Below are positions 7,458 through 14,395 of a stretch of 18,456 nt of DNA, piece by piece (the first letter of the stretch is position 1; each line of letters opens with the position of its first letter). The position numbers and the translations under genes were made by a program. The DNA is from UBA3537 sp965662485 (lineage in GTDB: Bacteria; Bacteroidota; Bacteroidia; Flavobacteriales; Flavobacteriaceae). The notes beneath the pieces were generated by a model. The model made no database searches, was not told where the DNA came from, and saw only the letters and a program-made list of their open reading frames with translations. The stretch spans positions 1 through 18,456 of the forward strand of contig CBFIIL010000033.1 of the NCBI GenBank assembly GCA_965662485.1, read 5' to 3'.

Positions 7458-8246
7458 ATGAAAAATTTAACTACACTATTTTGCCTCTTTATTGGGGTTT
7501 CACTTTTTGCACAAGTTGCAAATATTACTTACGTAACCGTTCCTAGAGAAGAAGCAGATCAATTTTTGAAACTTCACGAAAAATTTTCAAATCTTTCTAT
7601 TTCAGACGAAAGAACACTTCAAGGTGGTGGAGTATTTGCACATGCTTTTGCAGGAGATTATAGCTTTGCTCTTTACGATTTTTATGCCTCTGCAGAAGAT
7701 TTAGTAAAGGATTCAGATTATGCCAACAAGGCACTACAAGCCAATATAGAAGCAATGAATCTTGACGAAGAAGGTCAGAAACAAATGACTTCTGACTATA
7801 GAACATATACAAGGATGTATGCCGATAACCATTCCGACCAAGTACGTATTAGCGAAGGTCTTGAAGATTTAGTTTATGAGTCAGAAGCATTAGATTGGTC
7901 TACAAAAAAAGTTGTTGTTGTAAGTAAATACGAAGTAAAATGGGGGCAAAACAGAGACTTCTTTGAGGGTATTGTAAATGGAAGTTTAAAAAATCTAAAA
8001 GAAAGCGGTCATGCTGTAGCACATTATGCAAGCCGTCACCTTTATGGATCTGGCGCAGATTGGCATACCTATCAATTTTTTGAGACTTGGGCCGATTTTG
8101 CTGCTTTTGAACAGGCCAATATTAGTGTAGAAATGGATGAGGCTGGGAAAAAATTCTGGTCTGCTATCGAAGGACATGATGATGAAATATTAGTACTTAT
8201 TGGAGGTCATGATCCAGAAACAAAGAAATTTGGACTGGCTAAATAG
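7458..8246 (+). CDS. Secreted protein with two ABM-like repeats
   Basis: The 262-residue product has a signal peptide ending in SLFAQ. It appears internally duplicated. The first half (about residues 20-125) runs ITYVTVPREEADQFLKLHEK, then GVFAHAFAGDYSFALYDFYA, then SAEDL. The second half (about 147-250) runs VVVVSKYEVKWGQNRDFF, then AVAHYASRHLYGSGADWHTY, then TWADFAAFE. Each half has a strand, a helix, an H-containing strand pair, then a '[ST]-x-x-D-[FL]' turn and a helix. One chain could therefore form a pseudo-dimeric alpha/beta barrel. Histidines recur at the matched position (FAH and VAH). The function is unknown; ligand binding or cofactor-free oxygenation would fit the fold. It is the last gene of the cluster and is followed by a terminator. 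Confidence 0.75.
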   Translation: MKNLTTLFCLFIGVSLFAQVANITYVTVPREEADQFLKLHEKFSNLSISDERTLQGGGVFAHAFAGDYSFALYDFYASAEDLVKDSDYANKALQANIEAMNLDEEGQKQMTSDYRTYTRMYADNHSDQVRISEGLEDLVYESEALDWSTKKVVVVSKYEVKWGQNRDFFEGIVNGSLKNLKESGHAVAHYASRHLYGSGADWHTYQFFETWADFAAFEQANISVEMDEAGKKFWSAIEGHDDEILVLIGGHDPETKKFGLAK

Positions 8247-8259
8247 TAACATCTAATTT

Positions 8260-8293
8260 TAAAAAAAGCTTCAACATTGTTGAGGCTTTTTTT
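8260..8293 (+). terminator. Rho-independent terminator after the secreted-protein cluster
   Basis: GCTTCAAC pairs with GTTGAGGC (one G-U wobble), flanked by an A-run before and a run of seven T after. It closes the 5884-8246 transcription unit. Confidence 0.8.
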
Positions 8294-8300
8294 ATTTTTG
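8293..8300 (+). promoter_or_regulatory. Bacteroidota -7 element (TATTTTTG) for mscL
   Basis: TATTTTTG begins in the T-tract of the preceding terminator and ends 17 nt before the mscL ATG. No well-spaced -33 element is seen. Confidence 0.4.
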
Positions 8301-8317
8301 AGTAAAATTAAAATTCT

Positions 8318-8749
8318 ATGAAATTGCTGAAAGAATTTAAAGACTTTGCAGTAAAAGGCAATATGTTGGATATGGCTATTGGAATCATTATTGGAGCGTC
8401 TTTCAATGCGATAGTCAATGTTTTGGTAAAGAATGTAATACTTCCACCTTTATCCTTACTTTCTGATGGAGTTAATTTTGGCGAGAAGAAAATTATCTTA
8501 AGAGAAGCAACCAGCGAGGCAACCCAAGTATCTATTGATTACGGTTTGCTTATTGAAACTGTAATAGATTTCTTAATTGTTGGGTTTACTATTTTTATAG
8601 TCGTAAAATTCATTAATAGGTTGAGAAATCAAGCGAATAATGTCAAAGATACCACGGTTCCAACACCTGCTGATATTGAGTTGTTATCAAAAATTAAGGA
8701 CTTGCTAGAAGAACAAAATGAAGCACTAATTAAGAAAGAGAAGTCTTAG
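8318..8749 (+). CDS. mscL: Large-conductance mechanosensitive channel MscL
   Basis: The 143-residue inner-membrane channel forms a homopentamer that opens on hypo-osmotic shock. The N-terminal helix and pore-lining TM1 are clear: EFKDFAVKGNMLDMAIGIII at residues 5-24, then GASFNAIVNVLVKNVILPPL. The periplasmic loop is short and holds FGEKKI and a polar stretch. TM2 follows at about residues 76-100 (LIETVIDFLIVGFTIFIVVK). The C-terminal cytoplasmic helix carries PTPADIELLSKIKDLLEEQN, the conserved bundle. The length is close to the 136 residues of E. coli MscL. The last 20 bases overlap the 3' end of the convergent riboflavin synthase gene. Confidence 0.96.
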   Translation: MKLLKEFKDFAVKGNMLDMAIGIIIGASFNAIVNVLVKNVILPPLSLLSDGVNFGEKKIILREATSEATQVSIDYGLLIETVIDFLIVGFTIFIVVKFINRLRNQANNVKDTTVPTPADIELLSKIKDLLEEQNEALIKKEKS

Positions 8750-9326
8750 TATGCAGCCTGGAAACATATTTTCCAATCACATCAAACTCTAAATTAACAA
8801 CAGTGCCTTCTTTAAAAGTGTGAAAATTTGTATGTTCATAAGTGTAAGGGATAATAGCAACACTAAAACCATTATCCTTTGAGTTGACAACAGTTAGACT
8901 CACCCCATTTACGGTAACAGACCCTTTCTCAATAGTGATATTTCCTAGCTTTGAGTTGTATTCGAATGTATAAATCCAACTCCCATTTTGAGCTTCAACA
9001 TTTATACAAGTTCCCACTTGATCTACATGCCCTTGCACCATATGACCATCCAAACGATCTCCGAGTTTTAAACCACGCTCTAAGTTTACGCGATCTCCTA
9101 ATTTTAAACTATTGAGGGTTGTTTTATCTAAGGTTTCTTTTATTGCAGTAACAGTATAACTGGACGGAGAAAGGTCTATAACTGTAAGGCATACGCCATT
9201 ATGCGAAACACTTTGGTCAATTTTTAGCTCTGAAGCCAATTTACTATTTATGGTAAGGTGTAAGTTTGTGTTTTCTTGCTCTAATGCTTCAACTACCCCT
9301 AAATCTTCAATTATGCCTGTAAACAT
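8730..9326 (-). CDS. ribE: Riboflavin synthase, alpha subunit
   Basis: The 198-residue enzyme dismutates two molecules of 6,7-dimethyl-8-ribityllumazine to riboflavin and a pyrimidinedione, the last step of vitamin B2 synthesis. Two homologous beta-barrels are visible: MFTGIIEDLG with VSHNGVCLTV (residues 40-49) in the first, and GSVTVNGVSLTV (135-146) in the second. The linker LGDRLDGHMVQGHVDQVG (88-105) is the conserved substrate-site region. The length is near the family norm of about 200. The gene is also called ribC in some species. No other riboflavin gene is adjacent. The 56-base gap to pdxA leaves no room for an FMN riboswitch. Confidence 0.96.
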   Translation of the reverse strand: MFTGIIEDLGVVEALEQENTNLHLTINSKLASELKIDQSVSHNGVCLTVIDLSPSSYTVTAIKETLDKTTLNSLKLGDRVNLERGLKLGDRLDGHMVQGHVDQVGTCINVEAQNGSWIYTFEYNSKLGNITIEKGSVTVNGVSLTVVNSKDNGFSVAIIPYTYEHTNFHTFKEGTVVNLEFDVIGKYVSRLHTKTSLS

Positions 9327-9339
9327 GCTTTTTATTCGT

Positions 9340-9347
9340 TAAATTTG
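9340..9347 (+). promoter_or_regulatory. Possible -7 element (TAAATTTG) for pdxA
   Basis: TAAATTTG fits TAnnTTTG and lies 35 nt before the pdxA ATG, in the 56-base divergent gap with ribE. No clear -33 TTG is seen at the expected distance. Confidence 0.3.
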
Positions 9348-9382
9348 TAATGTAAAATTACAAACATTAGACATCATTTTTG

Positions 9383-10432
9383 ATGAGAAAAGAAAAAAAA
9401 ATAAAAATTGGCATTTCAATAGGAGATTTGAATGGCATTGGTGGTGAGTTGATTGTTAGAACATTTTCAGACAATAGACTTTTAGAGTTTTGTACTCCAG
9501 TAGTGTTTGCGTCTACCAAAATAATGTCATTTTTAAAGAAACATTTTCAAAGTTCTATTTCTATTCATGGGATTAATGATGCTAGTCATGCTGTTGATGG
9601 GAAACTAAATGTTGTAAATGTTTGGAAACATGATGTAAATATTGACTTTGGCAAAGAAACCCTAGAGGCAGGGCAGCATGCTCTTGAATCTCTGAAAGCA
9701 GCAGTTGCAAGTATTAAAGCAAATGAAGTAGATGTGTTAGTGACAGCACCAATCAATAAGCATAATATTCAATCTGAAGACTTTAAATTTCCAGGGCATA
9801 CTGATTTTTTAAATCAAGAACTAGAAGGCGATAGCTTGATGTTTATGGTTTCAAACACCCTAAGAGTGGGGCTTCTTACAGATCATGTGCCAGTTGGCGA
9901 TGTTCCTCAACATCTAAACGAGACTCTAATTTTAAAAAAAATAAATCTCATTCATCACTCTCTAGAACAAGATTTTGCCCTAAGGGCTCCAAAAATTGCA
10001 GTGCTTGGTGTCAACCCTCATACCGGTGATAGCGGTGTAATTGGCTCAGAAGATGATACTATTTTACGTCCGGCATTAGAAAAAATAAAAGCTTCTGGAA
10101 AGCTCATCTATGGCCCCTATGCTGCTGACAGTTTTTTCGGATCAAACAATTACCAAAACTTTGACGCTATAGTAGCAACATATCATGATCAAGGTCTTAT
10201 CCCCTTTAAAACGCTCACATTTGGCAATGGCGTAAATTATACAGCAGGGTTGTGTAAAGTAAGAACCTCACCAGACCATGGAACAGCATATGATATTGCG
10301 GGTAAAGGAATTGCCAATATTGACTCATTTAAAGAAGCGATTTTTGTAGGTATAGAAATTTATAGAAATAGAACTATGGATGCAGAACTCAAACAAAACC
10401 CTCTTCGGAAACAAGTTAAAACTCGAAAATAA
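9383..10432 (+). CDS. pdxA: 4-hydroxythreonine-4-phosphate dehydrogenase PdxA
   Basis: The 349-residue cytoplasmic enzyme oxidises 4-phosphohydroxy-L-threonine with NAD(P)+ in the DXP-dependent pyridoxal phosphate pathway. Family motifs are in order: ISIGDLNGIGGE (11-22), TAPINK (121-126), FPGHTDFL (136-143), DHVPVGDVP (167-175), NPHTGD (211-216), GPYAADSFF (244-252), YHDQGLIPFK (267-276) and TSPDHGTAYDIAGKG (295-309). Metal-binding histidines are expected at 168, 213 and 268. The first motif differs from the proteobacterial GDPAGIGPE, as is usual in Bacteroidota. I start at the ATG at 9383 rather than the TTG three bases before. It precedes the DUF177 gene, which has its own promoter. Confidence 0.96.
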   Translation: MRKEKKIKIGISIGDLNGIGGELIVRTFSDNRLLEFCTPVVFASTKIMSFLKKHFQSSISIHGINDASHAVDGKLNVVNVWKHDVNIDFGKETLEAGQHALESLKAAVASIKANEVDVLVTAPINKHNIQSEDFKFPGHTDFLNQELEGDSLMFMVSNTLRVGLLTDHVPVGDVPQHLNETLILKKINLIHHSLEQDFALRAPKIAVLGVNPHTGDSGVIGSEDDTILRPALEKIKASGKLIYGPYAADSFFGSNNYQNFDAIVATYHDQGLIPFKTLTFGNGVNYTAGLCKVRTSPDHGTAYDIAGKGIANIDSFKEAIFVGIEIYRNRTMDAELKQNPLRKQVKTRK

Positions 10433-10469
10433 AAACAGCCCTAGTTTATGTAATACCTAAAAAAATGTA

Positions 10470-10477
10470 TATATTTG
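10470..10477 (+). promoter_or_regulatory. -7 element (TATATTTG) of the DUF177-rpmF unit
   Basis: A perfect TAnnTTTG match that ends 21 nt before the ATG at 10499. It covers the TTG at 10475, which would otherwise extend the gene, and so supports the ATG start. The leader would be roughly 15 nt. Confidence 0.5.
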
Positions 10478-10498
10478 CACGCTCAAATATGCATAATA

Positions 10499-11038
10499 AT
10501 GAAGCCATTAATAGCATTTGAAGTACAATTTGTAGGATTAAAGCTTGGCGAGCACATATTTGAGTATGATATTGATAATACGTTCTTTGAACATTTTGAA
10601 TATGACGAGTTTAATGACGTCCAATTAAAAGTGACACTAACACTCCAAAAAAAAACAACTCTATTAGAGTTAGATTTTGAAGTTGAAGGAGATATCAATT
10701 TTAATTGCGACTTAACAAACGAACCATTCAATCAGCCTATTAGCTCTAAATTTAGTTTAATTGTAAAATTTGGCTCTGAATATAATGATGACAATGAAGA
10801 AATATTGATAATTCCGCATGGGGATTATAAAATAAATGTTGCACATCATATATACGAACTTATAGTGCTTTCTGTTCCACAAAAACGATTGCACCCAGGT
10901 ATTGAAAATGGGACATTAAATTCTGAAATACTCAAAAAACTAGAAGACTTAAGCCCAAAAAGCTTAGAAAATAAAAGTTCTAACAACGATATTGATCCAC
11001 GTTGGAATTCATTAAAAAAATTATTAACGGATAAATAA
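10499..11038 (+). CDS. yceD: DUF177/YceD family protein
   Basis: The 179-residue cytoplasmic protein matches the DUF177/YceD family in length and context. The family lies directly before rpmF in most bacteria, and its members are implicated in 23S rRNA accumulation or large-subunit assembly (known for plant and E. coli homologues). Seen here are an acidic, beta-rich body with the FEVEGDINFNCDLTNEPF region, where the family often has a 'C-x-R-C' pair and this protein has only one Cys. Near the end is IDPRWNSLKKL, the typical 'DPRWxxLKKL' C-terminus. I use the ATG at 10499; a TTG at 10475 falls in the promoter. The gap to rpmF is 8 bases. Confidence 0.88.
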   Translation: MKPLIAFEVQFVGLKLGEHIFEYDIDNTFFEHFEYDEFNDVQLKVTLTLQKKTTLLELDFEVEGDINFNCDLTNEPFNQPISSKFSLIVKFGSEYNDDNEEILIIPHGDYKINVAHHIYELIVLSVPQKRLHPGIENGTLNSEILKKLEDLSPKSLENKSSNNDIDPRWNSLKKLLTDK

Positions 11039-11046
11039 TATAAAAA

Positions 11047-11250
11047 ATGGCACATCCTAAAAGAAAAATCTCCAAAACTAGAAGAGATAAAAGGCGTACC
11101 CATTACAAAGCATCTACACCACAGATTGCTACTTGCCCAACGACAGGTGAAGCACACCTGTACCATAGAGCACACTGGCATGAAGGTAAGCTATATTATA
11201 GAGGACAAGTTCTAATCGATAATACAGCAGCAGAAGAAAATGTAGCCTAA
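11047..11250 (+). CDS. rpmF: 50S ribosomal protein L32
   Basis: The 67-residue ribosomal protein begins with MAHPKRKISKTRRDKRRTHY, the highly conserved L32 N-terminus. The middle reads ATCPTTGEAHLYHRAH, where many L32 proteins have two CxxC zinc pairs. Here only one cysteine remains, so this is the zinc-independent (C-minus) form usual in Flavobacteriia. The C-terminus YYRGQVLID is conserved. The gene sits behind the DUF177 gene, as in most bacteria, and ends at a strong hairpin terminator. plsX, which follows rpmF in E. coli, is absent here. Confidence 0.96.
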   Translation: MAHPKRKISKTRRDKRRTHYKASTPQIATCPTTGEAHLYHRAHWHEGKLYYRGQVLIDNTAAEENVA

Positions 11251-11268
11251 ACTACAGCCTTAAACATT

Positions 11269-11298
11269 AAAAAAAACGCTCAATGAGCGTTTTTTTTT
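11269..11298 (+). terminator. Strong rho-independent terminator after rpmF
   Basis: ACGCTC and GAGCGT form a perfect stem around an AAT loop. The stem is extended by eight A before and nine T after, so it could act in both directions. It separates the ribosomal part of the cluster from fabH-accB-accC. Confidence 0.9.
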
Positions 11299-11342
11299 AA
11301 TTTAAAATTTACAATTTTTGCTCATTTTTGAACAAAAAACAG

Positions 11343-11350
11343 TATTTTTG
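11343..11350 (+). promoter_or_regulatory. Possible fabH promoter (-7 TATTTTTG)
   Basis: TATTTTTG fits TAnnTTTG and is preceded at 11317-11320 by a TTTG at near-normal -33 spacing (22 nt). It lies between the rpmF terminator and the fabH ATG at 11413. The region is very T-rich with several TTTTTG runs, so chance matches are likely. Confidence 0.35.
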
Positions 11351-11412
11351 GTGCGTTTTTTAATGTTTTTTGATGATTTTTAATCAAAACCAATGACTTT
11401 AATAAATTACAT

Positions 11413-12426
11413 ATGAGTAAAATCTCAGCAGCTATAACCGCTGTAGGCGCATACGTTCCAGAATTTGTTCTTACTAATGCCATGTTGGAAAAAATGGTAG
11501 AAACAAACGACGAGTGGATTACAACTAGAACGGGAATTAAAGAGCGAAGAATATTAAAAGCGGAGGGCAAAGGAACATCTTTTCTAGCCATTGAAGCTGC
11601 AAAAGATTTGATCCAAAAAACAAATTTAGACCCTACCACAATAGACCTAGTTCTTGTAGCTACTGCAACTCCAGACATGAAAGCCGCTTCTACAGCATCA
11701 TTTACGGCAACTCAAATTGGTGCTACTAACGCATTTTCTTACGATATGGACGCTGCTTGCTCAAGCTTTCTTTTTGGAATGTCTGCAGCAGCAAGTTATA
11801 TAGAATCAGGGCGTTACAAAAAAATACTTCTAATAGGTGCAGATAAAATGTCTTCGATTATCAATTACAAAGATCGTGCAACATGTATCATATTTGGTGA
11901 TGGCGCTGGAGCTGTTTTGTTTGAACCAAACAATGAGAATCTTGGATTACAAGACGAATATTTACGGACTGATGGTTCTGGTAGAGAATTCTTACAAGCA
12001 ACATACGGTGGGTCATCTCATTCAATTACACATGAGGCTTTAGATAATGGCGGCCATTATGCGTTTCAAGAAGGAAGAACAGTTTTTAAAAATGCTGTAT
12101 CCAATATGGCAGATGCTGCTGTAAAAATATTAGAACGAAATAATCTAACTAAAAACGATGTTCAATGGCTTGCTGCACATCAGGCCAATAAAAGAATCAT
12201 AGACGCCACAGCACAAAGAATGAACTTGGAGGACAACAAGGTTATGATGAATATTGAAAAATATGGTAACACAACCTCTGCAACACTCCCACTACTCATC
12301 AACGATTATGAAGATCAACTCAAAAAAGGGGATAATGTTATTTTTGCCGCTTTTGGAGGAGGATTCAGTTGGGGAGCAATACATCTAAAATGGGCATATA
12401 CTAAAAATAAAACTAACTTAAACTAA
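11413..12426 (+). CDS. fabH: Beta-ketoacyl-ACP synthase III
   Basis: The 337-residue cytoplasmic enzyme condenses acetyl-CoA (or a branched acyl-CoA) with malonyl-ACP to start fatty-acid elongation. The catalytic triad is complete: Cys116 in DMDAACSSFLFG, His256 in AAHQANKRII and Asn286 in YGNTTSATLP. Other hallmarks are TNDEWITTRTGIKERRI (31-47), FGDGAGAVLFE and the glycine-rich end FGGGFSWGA. The length fits the family (about 320-340). Flavobacteria make iso-branched fatty acids, so branched primers are expected, but the pocket residues cannot be judged by eye. It is followed after 11 bases by accB, so the three genes likely form one transcript supplying malonyl-CoA and using it. Confidence 0.96.
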   Translation: MSKISAAITAVGAYVPEFVLTNAMLEKMVETNDEWITTRTGIKERRILKAEGKGTSFLAIEAAKDLIQKTNLDPTTIDLVLVATATPDMKAASTASFTATQIGATNAFSYDMDAACSSFLFGMSAAASYIESGRYKKILLIGADKMSSIINYKDRATCIIFGDGAGAVLFEPNNENLGLQDEYLRTDGSGREFLQATYGGSSHSITHEALDNGGHYAFQEGRTVFKNAVSNMADAAVKILERNNLTKNDVQWLAAHQANKRIIDATAQRMNLEDNKVMMNIEKYGNTTSATLPLLINDYEDQLKKGDNVIFAAFGGGFSWGAIHLKWAYTKNKTNLN

Positions 12427-12437
12427 ATACATTAATT

Positions 12438-12920
12438 ATGGATTTAAAAGAAATTCAAAATTTAATTAAATTTGTAGCCAAATCTGGCGCAAGTGAAGTA
12501 AAACTTGAAATGGATGATGTAAAAATCACTATTCGCACAGGAAACGAAAGCGATAAACAACAAGTACAACAAGTAACAGTTCCTGTACAAATGCCATCAG
12601 CACCAGTAGTACAGGCTCCACCAGCTGCAGCAGCAGCACCTGCACCGCAAAAAGCTGAAGCGCCATCAGAAGATTCAAAATACATAACCGTAAAATCTCC
12701 TATTATTGGAACATTCTACAGAAGACCTTCACCAGACAAGCCAATCTTTGCTGAAGTTGGTCACAACATTGCCGAAGGTGATGTTTTATGTATTATTGAA
12801 GCCATGAAACTTTTTAACGAAATAGAGTCTGAAGTTTCAGGGAAAATTGTAAAAATCCTTGTCGATGATGCTTCACCAGTAGAATTTGATCAACCTTTAT
12901 TTTTGGTTGACCCTTCTTAA
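12438..12920 (+). CDS. accB: Biotin carboxyl carrier protein of acetyl-CoA carboxylase
   Basis: The 160-residue protein carries biotin between the carboxylase and carboxyltransferase halves of acetyl-CoA carboxylase. The N-terminal domain (1-35) begins MDLKEIQNLIKFVAKSGASE, the usual AccB start. A flexible Ala/Pro/Gln linker spans about 45-78, with PPAAAAAPAPQKAEAP. The biotinyl domain (about 82-160) has the motif IIEAMKLFNEIES, and biotin attaches to Lys124. The prosthetic-domain start SPIIGTFYRRPSPD, with the 'thumb', is conserved. It lies 11 bases after fabH and 62 bases before accC on the same strand. Confidence 0.96.
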   Translation: MDLKEIQNLIKFVAKSGASEVKLEMDDVKITIRTGNESDKQQVQQVTVPVQMPSAPVVQAPPAAAAAPAPQKAEAPSEDSKYITVKSPIIGTFYRRPSPDKPIFAEVGHNIAEGDVLCIIEAMKLFNEIESEVSGKIVKILVDDASPVEFDQPLFLVDPS

Positions 12921-12982
12921 AGTAAATTCTTGAAGCATATAATAATTGCTTTAGAAAAAGAAATTAACATTTTAAAATAACA

Positions 12983-14332
12983 ATGATGTTTAAAAAAATA
13001 TTAGTTGCTAACAGAGGGGAAATTGCTTTGAGAGTCATTAGAACTTGTAAAGAAATGGGCATTCAAACCGTTGCAGTTTATTCTACAGCTGATGCCGAAA
13101 GTCTACATGTAAAATTTGCTGACGAGGCCGTATGTATTGGTCCAGCCCTAAGTAGTGAATCTTACTTGAAAGTTGCCAATATTATTGCAGCAGCAGAAAT
13201 TACAAATGCAGATGCTATTCATCCAGGCTATGGGTTTTTATCTGAAAATGCACGCTTCTCCAAAATTTGCGAAGAACATGGTATAAAATTTATTGGCGCT
13301 TCTCCAGAAATGATTGATCGCATGGGTGACAAAGCCAATGCAAAAGCAACCATGAAAGCTGCAGGTGTACCCTGCGTCCCTGGAAGTGATGGCGTATTAC
13401 AAACTTTTGAAGAATGTAAAAAAACGGCCAAAAAAACCGGTTACCCTGTTATGCTTAAAGCATCTGCTGGAGGAGGTGGAAAAGGAATGCGTGCCGTTTG
13501 GAAAGAAGAAAATTTGAAGGACGCATGGGATTCTGCGAGGCAAGAATCTAAAGCTGCATTTGGCAATGACGATATGTATATGGAAAAGCTCATTGAAGAG
13601 CCAAGACATATTGAAATTCAAATTGTTGGTGATTCAAATGGTAAAGCATGTCATTTGTCCGAAAGAGATTGTTCTGTTCAAAGACGTCATCAAAAACTTA
13701 CTGAAGAAGTTCCTTCTCCATTTATGACGGATGCTTTACGTAAAAAAATGGGTGAGGCCGCAGTAAAAGCAGCAGAGTTCATCAAATATGAAGGCGCTGG
13801 AACTGTAGAGTTTTTGGTAGATAAACATCGAAATTTTTATTTCATGGAAATGAATACAAGAATTCAAGTTGAGCACCCAATAACAGAACAAGTTATTGAT
13901 TTTGATCTTATTAGAGAGCAAATTTTAGTCGCTTCTGGTGTTGCAATTTCCGGAAAAAACTATTTTCCAAACTTACATTCTATTGAGTGTAGAATAAATG
14001 CTGAAGATCCATTTAATGATTTTAGACCATCACCTGGAAAAATTACAACTCTACATTCACCTGGCGGGCATGGTGTTCGCTTAGATACGCATGTTTATGC
14101 AGGATATGTAATTCCACCAAATTATGATTCTATGATTGCCAAACTCATCACAACCGCCCAAACTCGTGAAGAGGCCATTAATAAAATGAAAAGAGCACTT
14201 GATGAATTTGTTATTGAAGGCATAAAAACAACAATTCCTTTCCATAGACAACTCATGGAACACCCAGATTATGTGGCAGGAAATTATACCACAAAATTCA
14301 TGGAAGATTTTGTAATAGAAACATCAAATTAA
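12983..14332 (+). CDS. accC: Biotin carboxylase subunit of acetyl-CoA carboxylase
   Basis: The 449-residue ATP-grasp enzyme carboxylates biotin on AccB with bicarbonate and ATP. Visible landmarks are KKILVANRGEIALRVIRTCK (the N-terminal biotin-carboxylase domain), HPGYGFLSENARF (80-92), the ATP-binding loop SAGGGGKGMR (161-170), ERDCSVQRRHQK (227-238), EFLVDK in the metal site, and the catalytic MEMNTRIQVEHP (288-299). The length equals that of E. coli AccC. The second ATG at 12986 aligns better with E. coli Met1 and may be the true start, which would give 448 residues. It shares an operon with fabH and accB. The carboxyltransferase subunits are not in the window. Confidence 0.97.
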   Translation: MMFKKILVANRGEIALRVIRTCKEMGIQTVAVYSTADAESLHVKFADEAVCIGPALSSESYLKVANIIAAAEITNADAIHPGYGFLSENARFSKICEEHGIKFIGASPEMIDRMGDKANAKATMKAAGVPCVPGSDGVLQTFEECKKTAKKTGYPVMLKASAGGGGKGMRAVWKEENLKDAWDSARQESKAAFGNDDMYMEKLIEEPRHIEIQIVGDSNGKACHLSERDCSVQRRHQKLTEEVPSPFMTDALRKKMGEAAVKAAEFIKYEGAGTVEFLVDKHRNFYFMEMNTRIQVEHPITEQVIDFDLIREQILVASGVAISGKNYFPNLHSIECRINAEDPFNDFRPSPGKITTLHSPGGHGVRLDTHVYAGYVIPPNYDSMIAKLITTAQTREEAINKMKRALDEFVIEGIKTTIPFHRQLMEHPDYVAGNYTTKFMEDFVIETSN

Positions 14333-14342
14333 ATTATAATAT

Positions 14343-14373
14343 AAACTCCGAAATATTTTTCGGAGTTTTTTTT
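14343..14373 (+). terminator. Terminator after accC
   Basis: AAACTCCGAAA and TTTCGGAGTTT form a perfect 11-bp stem around TATT, followed by a T-run. It ends the fabH-accB-accC unit and lies just before the FAD oxidoreductase gene. Confidence 0.92.
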
Positions 14374-14395
14374 GAAAAACCATTAACTTTAGGCG

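Noticed and set aside
9327..9382. FMN riboswitch upstream of ribE
   Set aside because: The divergent gap is only 56 bases and shows none of the conserved RFN helices.
10489..10521. Short upstream ORF (ATG at 10489) overlapping the DUF177 start
   Set aside because: It has only ten sense codons in another frame; the ATG at 10499 matches the family start and promoter spacing better.
10846..11181. Minus-strand 111-codon frame across DUF177 and rpmF
   Set aside because: It crosses two well-supported sense genes and shows no recognisable protein features.
12455..12685. 76-codon minus-strand frame rich in Ala, Gly and Cys
   Set aside because: It is the antisense image of the accB Ala/Pro/Gln linker; it has no start context or homology.
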